A DNA stretch of 5,873 bases from assembly GCA_947856675.1 (NCBI GenBank), contig CANUCM010000062.1, positions 1 through 5,873 of the forward strand, in the 5' to 3' direction. The notes below the pieces were generated by a model, which searched no databases, had not been told where the DNA came from, and was given only the letters and a program-made list of their open reading frames with translations. The translations under genes and the position numbers were made by a program. Positions 4,959 to 5,873 of this stretch are shown here, piece by piece. The DNA is from an uncultured Clostridia bacterium (lineage in GTDB: Bacteria; Bacillota; Clostridia; Oscillospirales; Butyricicoccaceae). The number at the start of each line of letters is the position of its first letter. The first letter of the stretch is position 1.

Positions 4959-5873
4959 ACGAATTCCCGACGGCGAGTTTTACAAGCTGAGGGAAGAGAT
5001 CCTCAGCCAGTGGCCCACCGGCAAGCAGGTCAATTTGCAGGAGGCCTTTGATTATCACAAAAAGCTGCCGGAGAGCAAGGTGTTTACCTACAAGCTCAAC
5101 AAGGCGAAAAAAGAGGGCCGGACGCTGACCCAGCCGCGCGCGGGCGTGGCGCTCATCAAGGAGCACATCGAGCTTCTGACCCACCTGCAGGACAAGGGCG
5201 AGGCCGACCTTCTGCCCACGACCATTGACAGCTATACCCGCCAGAACCGCTATGAAGAGGCGGAAAACGGCATTTTGGAGTCCATCAAGTCGCAGCGCTC
5301 GATGCTCAACGGCTTCCCGGCCGTCAACCACGGCATTTCGGGCTGCCGCCAGGTCATCGAAAGCCTGGACATTCCCGTGCAGGTGCGTCACGGCACGCCG
5401 GACGCCCGCCTGCTGACCGAAATCACCTATGCCGGCGGCTTTACCAGCTATGAGGGCGGCGGCATTTCCTACAACCTGCCCTACGCCAAGAGCGTGCCCA
5501 TGGAGCGCACCATCCGCGACTGGCAGTATGTCGACCGCCTGACCGGCATTTACGAGGAGGCCGGCGCGCCCATCAACCGCGAGCCGTACGGCCCGCTGAC
5601 CGGAACGCTGGTGCCGCCGTGCATTTCGCACGCTGTCGCCATCATCGAGGCGCTGCTCGCGGCCGAACAGGGCGTCAAGAACATCACCGTCGGCTACGGC
5701 CAGTGCGGCAACCTCGTGCAGGACGTCGCGGCCATCCGCGTGCTCGAGGAGCTGACCGACGAATACCTTGCAAAATACGGCTATTCCGACGTGATTGTCA
5801 CCACGGTGCTGCACCAGTGGATGGGCGGCTTCCCGCAGGACGAGGCCAAGGCCTTCGGCGTCATTTCGTGGGG
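4942..5873 (+). CDS. glmE: Methylaspartate (glutamate) mutase, epsilon/E subunit (3' end beyond window)
   Basis: 310 complete codons of the catalytic TIM-barrel subunit are present; the family is about 483 residues, so roughly two thirds is here. GlmE binds glutamate and, with the B12 carried by GlmS, performs the radical carbon-skeleton rearrangement. Substrate-contact residues known from the Clostridium cochlearium structure all occur at the same numbers: the arginine claw R66 (QPRAG), R100 (SYTR) and R149 (QVRHG), plus E171, Y177 and Y181 in SYEGGGISYNLPY (169-181). This indicates a functional, undeleted N-terminal two thirds. The ATG at 4942 lies inside the last codons of glmL, 17 bases of overlap, with AAGGAG (4926-4931) ten bases upstream, so translation of the two genes is probably coupled. 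Methylaspartase and citramalate lyase genes would be expected further right but are not visible. Confidence 0.96.
   Translation, partial: MEVQNKRIPDGEFYKLREEILSQWPTGKQVNLQEAFDYHKKLPESKVFTYKLNKAKKEGRTLTQPRAGVALIKEHIELLTHLQDKGEADLLPTTIDSYTRQNRYEEAENGILESIKSQRSMLNGFPAVNHGISGCRQVIESLDIPVQVRHGTPDARLLTEITYAGGFTSYEGGGISYNLPYAKSVPMERTIRDWQYVDRLTGIYEEAGAPINREPYGPLTGTLVPPCISHAVAIIEALLAAEQGVKNITVGYGQCGNLVQDVAAIRVLEELTDEYLAKYGYSDVIVTTVLHQWMGGFPQDEAKAFGVISW

Overview
The window reads as chromosomal DNA of a GC-rich anaerobic Firmicute, most likely a Clostridia/Oscillospiraceae-type amino-acid fermenter. This is inferred from four things. Shine-Dalgarno sequences are strong and purine-rich (GGAGG, AAGGAG, GAGGTG). 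Promoters are TTGACA-N17-TATAAT-like AT islands. Codons mostly end in G or C. The gene content is typical of clostridial glutamate fermentation. No genus can be named from the sequence alone.

Layout. Positions 1-368 (minus strand) hold the N-terminal part of a D12-class adenine DNA methyltransferase that runs off the left edge. A 157-bp divergent intergenic region (369-525) follows, with one promoter facing each way. On the plus strand there are then a two-gene class I (iron-sulfur) fumarase-type hydratase (526-1365 and 1367-1927), a GntR/YtrA-type regulator with an unassigned C-terminal sensor-like domain (2013-2993), and a very clear intrinsic terminator (3005-3040). A new promoter (3050-3078) follows. 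It drives the coenzyme B12-dependent glutamate mutase operon: glmS (3134-3553), glmL (3570-4958) and glmE (4942 to the right edge, about two thirds present).

How the genes fit together. GlmS and GlmE form glutamate mutase, which converts L-glutamate to (2S,3S)-3-methylaspartate, the first step of the methylaspartate pathway of glutamate fermentation. GlmL is the ATPase-fold companion protein. Later steps are methylaspartase to mesaconate, mesaconase to (S)-citramalate, and citramalate lyase to acetate plus pyruvate. Some class I fumarases also hydrate mesaconate, so the fumarase pair beside the glm operon may be the pathway's mesaconase. The regulator gene between them is a natural candidate to control both units. 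Its own promoter and the glm promoter share the octamer TAGAACAA, each inside a palindrome-like element that overlaps or abuts the core promoter.

I see no wholly new system. The points most worth following are the unclassified effector domain of the regulator with its candidate operators, the likely mesaconase identity of the fumarase pair, and two 8-base homopolymer tracts (promoter spacer and motif I) that could make the methyltransferase phase-variable. No tRNA, rRNA, CRISPR array, insertion sequence or prophage gene is visible, and no gene-free stretch exceeds 300 bases.
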